A stretch of 64,000 nt of DNA from Thioalkalivibrio sp. K90mix (lineage in GTDB: Bacteria; Pseudomonadota; Gammaproteobacteria; Ectothiorhodospirales; Ectothiorhodospiraceae), in NCBI RefSeq assembly GCF_000025545.1, contig NC_013930.1, positions 62,001 to 126,000 of the forward strand, written 5' to 3'. Positions 14,827 to 22,641 of this stretch are shown here, piece after piece. Below the pieces are notes generated by a model that had not been told where the DNA came from, searched no databases, and worked only from the letters and a program-made list of their open reading frames with translations. The position numbers were made by a program, and so were the translations under genes. Each line of letters begins with the position of its first letter. Position 1 is the stretch's first letter.

Positions 14827-15542
14827 TGAACTCCATCCTGGAGGGCGCATGCCTGGTCGATTGGGACCAGGCGCTCATGCGCAACATCGTGTCGCTGGAG
14901 GTCTCCGAGGATCTGTTTGACGATCTCTCCGGCGACCCGGCGGACCAGGAAGCGGCGATCGCACACGAGATGGCGATCAAGCCCCCGTTCTACTCCGACC
15001 GGCCGGCTATCATCCACCGGCCATTCGAGGAGTCGGAGTGGTTCGCGAGTATCGACTACCCGTTCCACCATTGGGCCCGCACGCGCTACTCGGATGGCGC
15101 CTTCGGTGTCTGGTACGGAGCGCCGAATGCATCCACGACGGTCTACGAAACGGTCTATCACTGGATGCGCTTCCTGGCCGACGCCGAGGGTTATGACCGT
15201 CCGCCCGCGACCATCGAGCGCAAGGTCTACGAGGTTCACTGCCGCGCCCTGCTGATCGACCTGCGTCCCCTGGTGGGCAAGCACCCCGAACTGGTACACC
15301 CGGATGACTACCAGTTCACCCAGCAGATCGGCCACCGGCTACATGCGCAGGGGCCGCCCGGACTGCTCTCGCGCTCGGCCCGGTGCGACGGTGACATCGC
15401 GGCGGTACTGACCCCCGATGTTCTCTCCAAACCGAGCTTCCGATTCGGATTGAGTTACGACTGGGATGGAGAGTGCGTTCGGGTTCGACGCGGCGAGGAG
15501 GCCGAGTGGATGGTGCTGCGCGATCCGCTAGGACGCCACTAG
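14826..15542 (+). CDS. RES-domain NAD+-degrading toxin
   Basis: 238 residues, start ATG 14826 coupled to the antitoxin stop. RES toxins deplete NAD+ by glycohydrolase/phosphorylase activity. The three family-defining polar residues are placed as expected: R (the HWARTRYSDG segment, ~83), E (TTVYETVYHW, ~107) and S (LLSRSARC near ~188). Also seen are the FGVWYGA core and the DYQFTQQIGHRLHAQG segment. The protein is complete. It is followed after 35 bp by an inverted degenerate CRISPR mini-array. Confidence 0.88.
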   Translation: MNSILEGACLVDWDQALMRNIVSLEVSEDLFDDLSGDPADQEAAIAHEMAIKPPFYSDRPAIIHRPFEESEWFASIDYPFHHWARTRYSDGAFGVWYGAPNASTTVYETVYHWMRFLADAEGYDRPPATIERKVYEVHCRALLIDLRPLVGKHPELVHPDDYQFTQQIGHRLHAQGPPGLLSRSARCDGDIAAVLTPDVLSKPSFRFGLSYDWDGECVRVRRGEEAEWMVLRDPLGRH

Positions 15543-15577
15543 ACTCGGGACGAGTTCAGTCGCTCCTCTTTCAGCTA

Positions 15578-15835
15578 ATTTCAACCACGCACCCCGAAGG
15601 GTCGTGCGTTCCACCTTGGCCTAAGCGCATCGATTAGCCTTGTCCTGGCTACCGTCCGGCCACGGCCCGGAGGGCGTGCTTTCCACGCCGCCTGGATTCC
15701 CACGTGCATCAGCGCGATCGCGTCGTTCCAACCACGACCACACAGGATCGTGCTTTCCAGCCTGCTCGTCCGCATTCGAGAGCGCGCGAACCGCCCGCTG
15801 TTCCAACCACGCATCCCGAAGGGGCGTGAATTTTA
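15578..15835 (-). CRISPR. Degenerate mini-CRISPR array, 4 units and 3 spacers, inverted
   Basis: Four units related to the main repeat but on the minus strand: A 15578-15614, B ~15651-15686, C 15725-15760, D 15800-15835. Inter-unit gaps are about 36, 38 and 39 bp. Unit C is closest to consensus (starts CTGGAAAGCACGA, ends TCGTGGTTGGAAC). Although the units differ at many positions, each keeps a foldable stem of the form CACG(N)CC with GG(N)CGTG, and A and D have a TTC(G) loop. This suggests retained processing by the Csf5 endonuclease. The array lies between the RES toxin and a minus-strand gene, about 10 kb from the csf locus. Confidence 0.8.
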
Positions 15836-15846
15836 TAGGGGTGACT

Positions 15847-16059
15847 CTAACAAATAGAGCGCATCCTAAGGTTTCGACCGTTTTGCACGCGATAGAAGTA
15901 CGTCAGCCACTCGCTGATGTCTGCGGCGGAGAGCCACCTGAAATCGTGGAAACGGTGCAACAAGACTCCGTGGGATCCCGGCCTCTCAACACACGACGCG
16001 CCATGATCGGCAGTCCGATACAGGGCTAGACCCTCTGTGTTCGAAATCGACAGGGACAC
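15847..16059 (-). CDS. Possible hypothetical protein, 70 residues
   Basis: A minus-strand frame from GTG 16059 ends with a plausible C-terminus (HRFHDFRWLSAADISEWLTY, then basic residues). There is no good ribosome binding site and no ATG in frame nearby, and the frame continues upstream into the next gene. It might be a decayed gene. Apart from this frame, 15836-16093 holds nothing I can support. Confidence 0.25.
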   Translation of the reverse strand: MSLSISNTEGLALYRTADHGASCVERPGSHGVLLHRFHDFRWLSAADISEWLTYFYRVQNGRNLRMRSIC

Positions 16060-16093
16060 GCCAACAACAGAATGTGCGTCATCGACTCGAGAC

Positions 16094-16732
16094 TCATGCC
16101 TTGCCCTCCAGCACATCCCGCGCGATCGCCCGCAGGACCCAGCCACGATCCTCCAAGGCGACCTCGCCGCGCGCGATCTGAAGCCAGCCGTAGTCGGCCT
16201 CGGTCACCGAATCCGGAAGCTCCGGAATGGCGCGGAAAGGCGTTGAACCCTGAGCCGAGAAGTCTCCCAGGGAAGCACGCAGGTTCCCCACCGTGTCCTG
16301 ACTGTCGCCAAACGTGACGGCAGCCAGATCGGGCTCACGCTCCAGCACCACATCCAGCGCCGAACGACACTGATGCAGCAGCGCCTCGTATTCCGCCACC
16401 CAGTCCGGCTCGGGCTCCACGCCGCCCCGCGCCGGGTCGTCGCCCCGCACCATGGCGATCGCGGCGTCCATCCGGGGGTTTCGGTAGAACGAGCCATTGC
16501 GCACCTGGTTGATGGACTCCAGCTCGCGCCGAGCATCTTCCAGTGCCTCCGTGACGGCCTTGAGCGCACCTGAATCCACCGGCCCCCCGAGGCCCTGGCA
16601 GGCATCCATGCACCACGCAATGCTCTTGAAATCGACCTGCCGCAGAGTGATGCGGCCCCCTTGTGCCGAAATCATCGGCGGGCGGCCGGCGGTGGGCGTC
16701 CAGGGCGGCGTATTCGGGTTGAGATCGGTCAT
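16094..16732 (-). CDS. Hypothetical protein, 212 residues
   Basis: Unrecognised soluble protein from ATG 16732. The centre is helical (ALKAVTEALEDARRELESI, ~55-75) and acidic. The C-terminal part (LPDSVTEADYGWLQIARGEV) looks globular. No metal, nucleotide or DNA-binding motif. It is driven by a TCGACA-type promoter that lacks the usual hairpin. Confidence 0.65.
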   Translation of the reverse strand: MTDLNPNTPPWTPTAGRPPMISAQGGRITLRQVDFKSIAWCMDACQGLGGPVDSGALKAVTEALEDARRELESINQVRNGSFYRNPRMDAAIAMVRGDDPARGGVEPEPDWVAEYEALLHQCRSALDVVLEREPDLAAVTFGDSQDTVGNLRASLGDFSAQGSTPFRAIPELPDSVTEADYGWLQIARGEVALEDRGWVLRAIARDVLEGKA

Positions 16733-16800
16733 AATCGAACGGTCCTGTTATTGAGTTCGAGATCAGGCTACCGAAGGCTGGCGGTCTGTCGATTTATTCG
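16733..16800 (-). promoter_or_regulatory. TCGACA-type promoter without hairpin
   Basis: -35 TCGACA (plus-strand TGTCGA around 16787-16792), 16 bp, -10 TAGCCT, the same sequence as in many hairpin modules. The leader to ATG 16732 has no CCGGC hairpin. From here to 16915 no gene is visible. Confidence 0.65.
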
Positions 16801-16915
16801 CGGCATCGAAAGAAAATCGGATCCAGGCTGTGCTGGAGAGTCGAGTCCGCCAAAAAGGAGCGTGCTCGGGAGCCTCAAAGCAGAGGACCGGGATACCTCA
16901 GCGCTGGACCTCTCA

Positions 16916-17179
16916 TCAGAGATCGCCATCTGAGAGATCGCCATCTGGGAGGATCGAAAAGATCAAAATAAGACCAACACCAACCAATCCTGCAATGATG
17001 ATGATAGCTGCCGGGAGCCCTAGAATTCCCAGGATCGGACCACATATCAGCGGCAGAACCCTCGGGACTTCTGGAATGATTGGGGGAAGATAGCCCAGCA
17101 TCCAAAGCCAGATCGCCGCTGAAAACGCCAAAAGGCCGAGAGCAATTAACAGCCGGTAAACAAGCGGTGCGTATGACAT
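16916..17179 (-). CDS. Small membrane protein, 87 residues
   Basis: Two hydrophobic segments (residues ~9-30 and ~40-78, the latter long enough for two passes) suggest an inner-membrane protein with a short acidic C-terminal tail (DGDLSDGDL). ATG 17179 follows GAAGGGAC. It may be co-transcribed with dut, which ends 20 bp upstream of this start on the same strand. No family recognised. Confidence 0.6.
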   Translation of the reverse strand: MSYAPLVYRLLIALGLLAFSAAIWLWMLGYLPPIIPEVPRVLPLICGPILGILGLPAAIIIIAGLVGVGLILIFSILPDGDLSDGDL

Positions 17180-17199
17180 TTGAGGTCCCTTCTCTTGAA

Positions 17200-17652
17200 T
17201 TAGGAGCGCCCGGAAGACCCGAAGCCACCGGACCCTCGCTCGCTGGAATCGAATGCCTCGACCACGCGGAACTGCGGCTGCACGATGGGTACGATTACCA
17301 GTTGGGCAATGCGTTCGCCGGGCTCGATCGTGAAAACCTCAGACCCCCGGTTCCAGCAGGACACCATGAGCGGCCCCTGGTAATCGCTGTCGATCAGCCC
17401 GACCAGATTGCCCAGCACAATCCCGTGCTTGTGGCCCAGGCCGGACCGAGGGAGGATCATCCCGGCATAGCCCGGATCCTCGACATGGATCGAGACCCCG
17501 GTCGGGATCAGTCGGCATTGGTCGGGCATCAGGTGAACCGTGCCCTTGTCCATCGCACGCAGGTCGACACCTGCCGACCCGTCCGTGGCCGGTTCGGGGA
17601 GGGGGAATTCGGACCCGATGCGCGGGTCCAGGATTTTCAGATCAATGTTCAC
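17200..17652 (-). CDS. dut: dUTP diphosphatase (dUTPase)
   Basis: 150 residues, the size of trimeric bacterial Dut. It hydrolyses dUTP to dUMP and pyrophosphate, keeping uracil out of DNA and feeding thymidylate synthesis. All five motifs are present: SAGVDLRA (1), [10 protein letters not shown] (2), [10 protein letters not shown] (3), GERIAQLVI (4) and the C-terminal [12 protein letters not shown] (5). The start is GTG 17652 ([10 protein letters not shown]), chosen because GAAGGAG lies seven bases upstream and no ATG fits. Plasmid- or phage-borne dut copies are common. Confidence 0.95.
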   Translation of the reverse strand: MNIDLKILDPRIGSEFPLPEPATDGSAGVDLRAMDKGTVHLMPDQCRLIPTGVSIHVEDPGYAGMILPRSGLGHKHGIVLGNLVGLIDSDYQGPLMVSCWNRGSEVFTIEPGERIAQLVIVPIVQPQFRVVEAFDSSERGSGGFGSSGRS

Positions 17653-17699
17653 GTTTGCTCCTTCTGCTGTTCGGGGGAACCCGGCGTGCATCCATGTAC

Positions 17700-17724
17700 G
17701 CCCCCGCTCGCATGAAGCGGGGGT
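17700..17724 (-). terminator. GC-rich hairpin between DHH-like gene and dut
   Basis: CCCCCGCT pairs with AGCGGGGG around a 7-nt loop, with no T-run. It lies after the stop of the 300-residue gene only when read on the plus strand and before dut when read on the minus strand, so it is as likely a leader structure as a terminator. Confidence 0.3.
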
Positions 17725-17731
17725 AATCCGC

Positions 17732-18634
17732 TCAGGCATCCAGGGCGCGATACCCGCCGGCATATCCCCGCACCGGCGACCCATAGATATCCTCGAGACC
17801 CAGTTCGGGCGCTCGCTCGGCCATCCAGGCGTCGATCATGTCGGGGTCGGCCCCAAGGATCCCAACCTTGCGGCGGCCCGTGTCCCGGTGATGCTCGTGG
17901 GCGTATTCCACGGGGACGCCCAACTGGCAGGCGGCGTCCGGCAGGTCCGAAACCGAACCCTCAACGCGAACCATCGGCTTGCCCGCCAGGCGCAGGCAGC
18001 GAGCCGGGTCTTGCTGGGCCGAACGAACGGCGGCGCGCGCCTGGGAGAACGAGGAAAGAATCTGCTGCGCCGGTACGTTCTGGTGGAACGCCCGCGTTTC
18101 GGCTCGCCAATGTTCCAGGCGAACCGGGTCGATACCGGGGCACGCGCCGAGGTAGGCATCCCGCAGGCAGTGATCCGCCGCCGCCGCATAGAACAGATCC
18201 TCCGCGAACGGCAATAGGGCCTCCGCCAAGTCCTTGTTCACTTCGGACTCGGGATCGTTCATGCGGTAGAGGTACTCCACGACCTGACCGATGGATGAGC
18301 CGTGCCAGAACTCCACCGGCCCCCGGTCAAAGCCAGGATCGCCGGGGGAATGATGGTCGATGCGGTGCGTAAACGCGCCGGGGGGCTCGGAGTCGAACCC
18401 GCACTCCACCAGCACCATCGGGGCACCCGGTGGCACGCCCCCGGCAACGTCCGTGGCGCTGTACGCGGTTTTCGGATGCACCGGATCGCCCTGGCACAAC
18501 GCACGGCCATACCCGGCGACCAGCCCCAGACGGGAACCGATCGCCAGAACACGTTCGATACGGACCATTTCGGGGTCGGGTGCCCCGAGGATGAAGAAAT
18601 GCCCGGTGTCGGGCCGCGAATCCATCGCTGACAT
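17732..18634 (-). CDS. Hypothetical protein with DHH-like motif, 300 residues
   Basis: Starts at ATG 18634 after a strong AAGGAGG. A segment [14 protein letters not shown] (~110-123) resembles the DHH motif of the DHH phosphoesterase superfamily (RecJ, NrnA), in a region otherwise organised as N-terminal strands ([13 protein letters not shown]) and helices. The other DHH-family metal residues cannot be assigned with confidence. A phosphoesterase role is therefore only a suggestion. It is the last gene before dut on the same strand. Confidence 0.6.
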   Translation of the reverse strand: MSAMDSRPDTGHFFILGAPDPEMVRIERVLAIGSRLGLVAGYGRALCQGDPVHPKTAYSATDVAGGVPPGAPMVLVECGFDSEPPGAFTHRIDHHSPGDPGFDRGPVEFWHGSSIGQVVEYLYRMNDPESEVNKDLAEALLPFAEDLFYAAAADHCLRDAYLGACPGIDPVRLEHWRAETRAFHQNVPAQQILSSFSQARAAVRSAQQDPARCLRLAGKPMVRVEGSVSDLPDAACQLGVPVEYAHEHHRDTGRRKVGILGADPDMIDAWMAERAPELGLEDIYGSPVRGYAGGYRALDA

Positions 18635-18729
18635 AAACCCTCCTTGGTTATCGATCATTCTACAGTTTTTATGAGACGGATGAACCAAGGATGCCAGAAC
18701 ACCCCGCCTTGTCGATTTCTCGGGAGGAT

Positions 18730-19035
18730 TCAGCAGGGTGCGAAACCCGCCCCACTCGGCCCATCCTGGCACGCAACCGGATTGCAGGGGAGTTGGTCGT
18801 AATGTCGCCCCTTGAAGATCAACATCACCGGGAACGAGTTGGGGCCGCTAACATCGGGGTAAGCTGCCGCAGCGGCCTTTTGCACCCGGCCTGCGGCCTC
18901 CAGGGCACTCGTGCCCGACGCAAACCCAACCCAGCAGGGAACGTCGTCGTGTGCGTCACGAAAAGACTTCGGAAAGCTCAGGACCACGGTGTAGTCACTG
19001 GGCTCCTGGATCGGCTCAACGCGCATATAGGGCAT
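18730..19035 (-). CDS. Hypothetical protein, 101 residues (paralogue of the 20316 gene)
   Basis: Its core (YTVVLSFPKSF ... WVGFASG ... EAAGRVQKAA ... FKGRHYD) aligns with the C-terminal half of the 180-residue protein at 20316 (YTVTLQLPDYL ... WFGCASG ... EAAARVQNEA ... FPGRHED). The two are diverged duplicates of one small alpha/beta domain. ATG 19035 or ATG 19026 could be the start. No known function. Confidence 0.65.
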   Translation of the reverse strand: MPYMRVEPIQEPSDYTVVLSFPKSFRDAHDDVPCWVGFASGTSALEAAGRVQKAAAAAYPDVSGPNSFPVMLIFKGRHYDQLPCNPVACQDGPSGAGFAPC

Positions 19036-19145
19036 GTCGATTCTCCACCGGCTTTTCGGGCCGGTTGTCCGCCGCCCGAGGTGACGCGGGCGGTTCGTCG
19101 TGTTGCAGGGGCCAGGATGTCAGAAACACCCGGCTTGTCGAGTTC
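19036..19145 (-). promoter_or_regulatory. Promoter/5'-UTR module 6 (double hairpin)
   Basis: -35 TCGACA (19136-19141), hairpin CCGCCCG...CGGGCGG at 19072-19093, hairpin CCGGC-CCGAAAA-GCCGG at 19048-19064 (loop two bases longer than usual), then GGAG before ATG 19035. Contains GCGGGCGGTTCG at 19086-19097. Confidence 0.73.
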
Positions 19146-19178
19146 CAGTCGAAGGCCGCGCCTAAACGACGGGACGCA

Positions 19179-19979
19179 CTACGAATTCTCCCACTCCAGA
19201 ATGCCGCCGAAGCGGTCGAGATTGCTCAGGGCCTGGGCGCGTTCTGTTTTGGAGTAGTCGGAAAAGACATCTTCCAATCGACCGGAAACGATCCCTTGCT
19301 GTTTGAGAAAAGGATCGAGGGCACCATCCTTAATGGCCTCGTCGAACGCGAGATCAAGGATGTTCAAATGGAAACCGGATTGTTCGAGAAGGTCGCGGCC
19401 TCTCTCGGTGTCAACCAACCAGCGGCTCACCGCCTTGTAGAGTCGCCTGAAAAGGTCATCTTCGTGCAGCCCCGGCTCGGTGGCTACAAGGTGAAGGATC
19501 AAGGCACCGCCTTCCGAGTCACGGAGAAAACTGATCTCATAGCGAGTGTTCGCCCCCGTCTCGCCATCGGCCGAGTCCAGGCCGGTCGGTGCCTCACGAT
19601 CGTCGCCACCGGTACTGCCGGAATCCGCATCCGAAATCGCTTCAACCTCTCGAATACGAACCCGCCACTCATCCACCTCCATCGGCGAGTCGCCCGTCAA
19701 GAGGCCATTTCCAACTGCCGAACGAACCATATCCTCAAGGCGATCCTTGGCGAACTGGGGGTCTTCGCCATTCAGGTCGTACTCAACGGTGAGGGCCAGC
19801 GCCAGGGTGAGCTTGTGACCTTCGGTAGAAGGACGATCGGCTCCGCCAACCGAGGTTTCTCCGGTGGCAACGTGATCCGCATCGGCTTCGTGATCAACGG
19901 CCCCATCCGTGCCGACGTGCATGGAAACCCCACTCTCGTCGATGGTGTAATGCCCGCCGCATTCGTCGCAATAAAACAT
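19179..19979 (-). CDS. Zinc-knuckle protein with a repeated plasmid domain, 266 residues
   Basis: ATG 19979 (MFYCDECGGHYTI) gives an N-terminal C-x2-C-x4-H zinc-finger-like start. Residues ~145-235 (TRYEISFLRDSEGG ... DDLFRRLYKAVSRWL ... FLKQQGIVSG) resemble two stand-alone proteins of this window, at 33107 and 43901 (LLQRLIRGLTRWA ... FLSQEGISI and ILRRLIVAITAWV ... FLAQQGVSF). The three share a helix then a FL-Q-GI/V strand, so they form a local paralogous family. The linker (~120-145) is acidic and low-complexity. Confidence 0.65.
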   Translation of the reverse strand: MFYCDECGGHYTIDESGVSMHVGTDGAVDHEADADHVATGETSVGGADRPSTEGHKLTLALALTVEYDLNGEDPQFAKDRLEDMVRSAVGNGLLTGDSPMEVDEWRVRIREVEAISDADSGSTGGDDREAPTGLDSADGETGANTRYEISFLRDSEGGALILHLVATEPGLHEDDLFRRLYKAVSRWLVDTERGRDLLEQSGFHLNILDLAFDEAIKDGALDPFLKQQGIVSGRLEDVFSDYSKTERAQALSNLDRFGGILEWENS

Positions 19980-20084
19980 GGTGGACTCCACCGGCCCCGG
20001 GCCGGTATCCGCCGCCCGAGGTGACGCGGGCGGTTCGTCTTGATTCGTTTCCAGGCTATCGAAAAACGCGGGGCTGTCGAGTTC
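19980..20084 (-). promoter_or_regulatory. Promoter/5'-UTR module 7 (double hairpin)
   Basis: -35 TCGACA (20075-20080), 16 bp, -10 TAGCCT, hairpin CCGCCCG...CGGGCGG at 20012-20033, hairpin CCGGC-CCGGG-GCCGG at 19991-20005, then GGAG and ATG 19979. Contains GCGGGCGGTTCG at 20026-20037. Confidence 0.75.
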
Positions 20085-20323
20085 TATTCGCCCCGAAACG
20101 GCGGCCAGAGACGATCTTTCAGGAGATCCACCAGATCGTCTCGCGCCATCGTCCGAATGTCCTCAAGATCCATCCCGAGGTACTCGGCGGCTTCCTCGGC
20201 CAGATCCCGGTCCATGCGCGGCGTGAACCCACCGCGTGCGGGGAGAACCTGGCCGTCACCGTTATCGATGAACGTGCCCGTCAGGTCGTTCTCGCGCACC
20301 CAGATTTTCAAACACTCACTCAT
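20084..20323 (-). CDS. Hypothetical protein, 79 residues
   Basis: ATG 20323 (MSECLKIWVREND) overlaps the stop of the upstream 180-residue gene by eight bases. The product is acidic, with a helix LAEEAAEYLGMDLEDIRT and a basic tail. Unrecognised; co-translated with 20316. Its last codons abut the -35 region of module 7. Confidence 0.65.
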   Translation of the reverse strand: MSECLKIWVRENDLTGTFIDNGDGQVLPARGGFTPRMDRDLAEEAAEYLGMDLEDIRTMARDDLVDLLKDRLWPPFRGE

Positions 20324-20858
20324 GGCTCGAACCCGCTTTGGAGGTGTTTTGCTCGATGACGTCTTCGTGGCGGCCCGGGAAGGCCGACAGGATCTTGAGG
20401 TCATCCGCATGATCGATGCCGCCCAGCTTTTCACAGGCTTCGTTCTGAACGCGGGCAGCCGCCTCCGCCCAGTTGCGCCCCGACGCACACCCAAACCAGA
20501 GCAGCGTATCGCCACCACCCGCACCCGGCAGATAGTCGGGCAGTTGCAACGTAACGGTGTACTCCTGCTCCTCGGGCAGAGGCAGACCGCTGCCCTGGCA
20601 AGAGCGTTCGGTGCCCGCTCGATCACGGATCGTCGCAATCGCTTCATTGAGTGCCGCCATCGCGCGCTGCTGGACCTCCAATGCGGCGCGTTCTTCGCTT
20701 AGATCATCGCCAAGGTCTTCCTCGGCATGGGGGCCAAACAGGTACTCGGCGCGGTCATCCGAGCCGCACTCGGCAAGCTGAAGTACATGCCCCAGGTCAT
20801 CTACCGGGACAGTGATCTTCATCGGCTCGGGGTTCAGGCTGTTCGAAATATCGGTCAT
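20316..20858 (-). CDS. Hypothetical protein, 180 residues (paralogue of the 18730 gene)
   Basis: The N-terminal part (MKITVPVDDLGHVLQLAE from the second methionine) plus an acidic helix (LSEERAALEVQQRAMAALN) is fused to a C-terminal domain homologous to the 101-residue protein at 18730. ATG 20858 is nearest to the module; ATG 20822 is an alternative. No catalytic motif seen. Confidence 0.65.
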   Translation of the reverse strand: MTDISNSLNPEPMKITVPVDDLGHVLQLAECGSDDRAEYLFGPHAEEDLGDDLSEERAALEVQQRAMAALNEAIATIRDRAGTERSCQGSGLPLPEEQEYTVTLQLPDYLPGAGGGDTLLWFGCASGRNWAEAAARVQNEACEKLGGIDHADDLKILSAFPGRHEDVIEQNTSKAGSSHE

Positions 20859-20966
20859 GGGTTACTTCTCCACCGACTCCGGGCCGGTATCCGCCGCCCG
20901 AGGTGACGCGGGCGGTTCGTCTTGATTCGCTTCCAGAGTAACGAAACTGGCACATCTGTCGATTTT
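20859..20966 (-). promoter_or_regulatory. Promoter/5'-UTR module 8 (double hairpin)
   Basis: -35 TCGACA (20957-20962), -10 TACTCT near 20935-20940, upstream hairpin near 20892-20913, hairpin CCGGC-CCGGA-GTCGG at 20873-20887 in which one pair is a G-U wobble. Contains GCGGGCGGTTCG at 20908-20919. Confidence 0.73.
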
Positions 20967-21329
20967 TCAGAAATACAAAAGATCAGGGTCCGGGGTGATC
21001 CAGACCACTACATGCAGACCATTGGCACCCCCACCGGCCTGCTGGGCGGCCTTCACGACCTCGTCCCAATAGGGGTCGGGCATGTCGGAGTCGGTCCCCT
21101 CGCCGGAAAAGCTGGGATCAACGCCAACAAAGACATCGGGGTACTCCTCGCCGATCAAGCTCGCGTCTGGACGTAGCCACGTCGCCAAAGAACCGCTGGC
21201 CCCGTGCTTCACCCATTCGGCAAACTGGGGATGCCATTCGGAATCGAACCAGTCCACGCGGATCTGAACCATCCGTCCGACCGCGGAGGCCGCCGGACGG
21301 GTGGTATTCGGGGTATCGTTATCGGTCAT
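20967..21329 (-). CDS. Hypothetical acidic protein, 120 residues
   Basis: ATG 21329. The middle contains VQIRVDWFDSEWHPQFAEWV and, later, DVFVGVDPSFSGEGTDSDMP, then a C-terminal strand HVVVWITPD. Acidic and soluble; no recognisable domain. It stops just before the -35 of module 8 and is transcribed from module 9. Confidence 0.65.
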   Translation of the reverse strand: MTDNDTPNTTRPAASAVGRMVQIRVDWFDSEWHPQFAEWVKHGASGSLATWLRPDASLIGEEYPDVFVGVDPSFSGEGTDSDMPDPYWDEVVKAAQQAGGGANGLHVVVWITPDPDLLYF

Positions 21330-21437
21330 GGATTATTTCTCCACCGGCTGCGGGCCGGTATCCGCCGCCCGAAGTGACGCGGGCGGATCGTCTTGATTCG
21401 TTCCCAGGCTATCGAAAAAGCTCAGCCTGTCGAATTC
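21330..21437 (-). promoter_or_regulatory. Promoter/5'-UTR module 9 (double hairpin)
   Basis: -35 TCGACA (21428-21433), 17 bp, -10 TAGCCT, hairpin CCGCCCG...CGGGCGG at 21365-21386, hairpin CCGGC-CCGCA-GCCGG at 21344-21358, then GGAG-like sequence before ATG 21329. Confidence 0.75.
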
Positions 21438-21452
21438 TTCGAGGTCCGCCCC

Positions 21453-22556
21453 TCAGCTCGGCCCGCACCCCGACCGCGAATACGCCCCTTTCGGCAGGCC
21501 CCACGCACCGGGTTTCGAACGAACCGGGAGGGTGTACTCCGTCCGCATGGCCTGCTCCAGCGCCTCGGCATCCTGGATCTCCATCGGCTCGGCCTGGCGG
21601 GACAGGTCCTTGATCGGAATCTTCTTGCGATGGATCGTGGTGCCGAAACGCTGCTCGTACGCCGCGATGGCGTCGAGACTGCCGGGGAAATGGTGGCGCA
21701 GCGTGGCCCAGATCGTCGGGTCGTTGAAGATGCACTTCATGCACGAAGACCGGCCCCACCCCAGTCGATAGGGAACCGGGGCGGTGACGCCATAACGCTC
21801 CAGGGCATCCCACACCTGTTCCTCGGGCCAGTGCAGCACCGGCCGCCACGCATCCACATGGCGAGCCTTGCGCCCCGCTCGGCGGTCACAGGCATGCGGC
21901 TCCATCTGGTTGTACTTCGCCCGGTTGGAGCTTTCCTCGCGGCGCTCCCCGGTCACGAACAGCACCCGCTTCCCGTCGAAACGCGACTGGTTGTTCAGGG
22001 CGCGGCGGCCCACGTCGATCTTGAGAGCGGAACTGCACCAGCGCGTTTGCAGGCTGGCGGACACCTGGGGGAATTTCAGCCGCGTGCCCGGCTTGGAGCG
22101 GCGGGTGTCGCGCTCCAGTGTAATCAGGCCCTCGGGGGTCTCGACCTTGTGCGGCCGACCATGCGCATTCTCCTTGCACATCTCCCCCTCGAAGCCCCCT
22201 TCGAGCCAGGAGAAGTACAGCGGGAGATCGAAGGACTGGGCCAGCTTACGGTTGTAGTCGGCCATGAACGGCCAGTCCATCAGGGTACTGCCCTCCCGGC
22301 CATCGACATCGTGATGCCACAGCTCGATCGCCGCGGGATCGACGCCTTCGTCCAGCAGGTGCAGCAGGCTGGCGATGGAATCTTTTCCGCCCGAAAAACA
22401 GACCACGATCCGGTCGTAGCCATCGAGATCGATGCTTGGGGCGGAGAAGAAGACGCCGTGTTCGTGGGTGGAGCGCGGCGGCTCCCGGAGGTTCAGGCCC
22501 AGGGAGTCACCCAGGCCGGGAAGGATCATCTGGTCATCAAACGCGTGTGACATCAT
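21453..22556 (-). CDS. PP-loop ATPase (PAPS reductase family)
   Basis: 367 residues from ATG 22556 (MMSHAFDDQM). The canonical PP-loop VVCFSGGKDSIASLL is at ~46-60, followed by LWHHDVDGREGS, RWCSSALKIDVGRRAL and VTGERREESSNRA, and a late cysteine pair SSCMKCIFND. These are the ATP-binding and substrate motifs of phosphoadenosine-phosphosulfate reductase-like proteins often carried by phages and plasmids. The CxxC pair suggests metal or Fe-S binding. Together with the 803-residue protein at 11801 it makes two such ATPases under the same kind of promoter. Confidence 0.85.
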   Translation of the reverse strand: MMSHAFDDQMILPGLGDSLGLNLREPPRSTHEHGVFFSAPSIDLDGYDRIVVCFSGGKDSIASLLHLLDEGVDPAAIELWHHDVDGREGSTLMDWPFMADYNRKLAQSFDLPLYFSWLEGGFEGEMCKENAHGRPHKVETPEGLITLERDTRRSKPGTRLKFPQVSASLQTRWCSSALKIDVGRRALNNQSRFDGKRVLFVTGERREESSNRAKYNQMEPHACDRRAGRKARHVDAWRPVLHWPEEQVWDALERYGVTAPVPYRLGWGRSSCMKCIFNDPTIWATLRHHFPGSLDAIAAYEQRFGTTIHRKKIPIKDLSRQAEPMEIQDAEALEQAMRTEYTLPVRSKPGAWGLPKGAYSRSGCGPS

Positions 22557-22641
22557 CTGCGATTCCACCGGCTCCGGGCCGGTATCCGCCGCTCGGGGGT
22601 GGCGCGAGCGGTTCACCGTTACAACGAAACCCTCTGGGCAG
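22557..22641 (-). promoter_or_regulatory. 5'-UTR module 10 (double hairpin, atypical promoter)
   Basis: Hairpin CCGCTCG...CGAGCGG at 22589-22611 (both arms altered together relative to CCGCCCG/CGGGCGG) and hairpin CCGGC-CCGGA-GCCGG at 22568-22582. There is no TCGACA; CTGACT then TTGTAA on the minus strand, overlapping the end of the upstream gene, is the only promoter-like pair. Confidence 0.6.

Noticed and set aside
15687-15724. 8-nt identity (GATGCACG) between a mini-array spacer and the antitoxin start region
   Set aside because: Too short, not at the seed end, and expected by chance.
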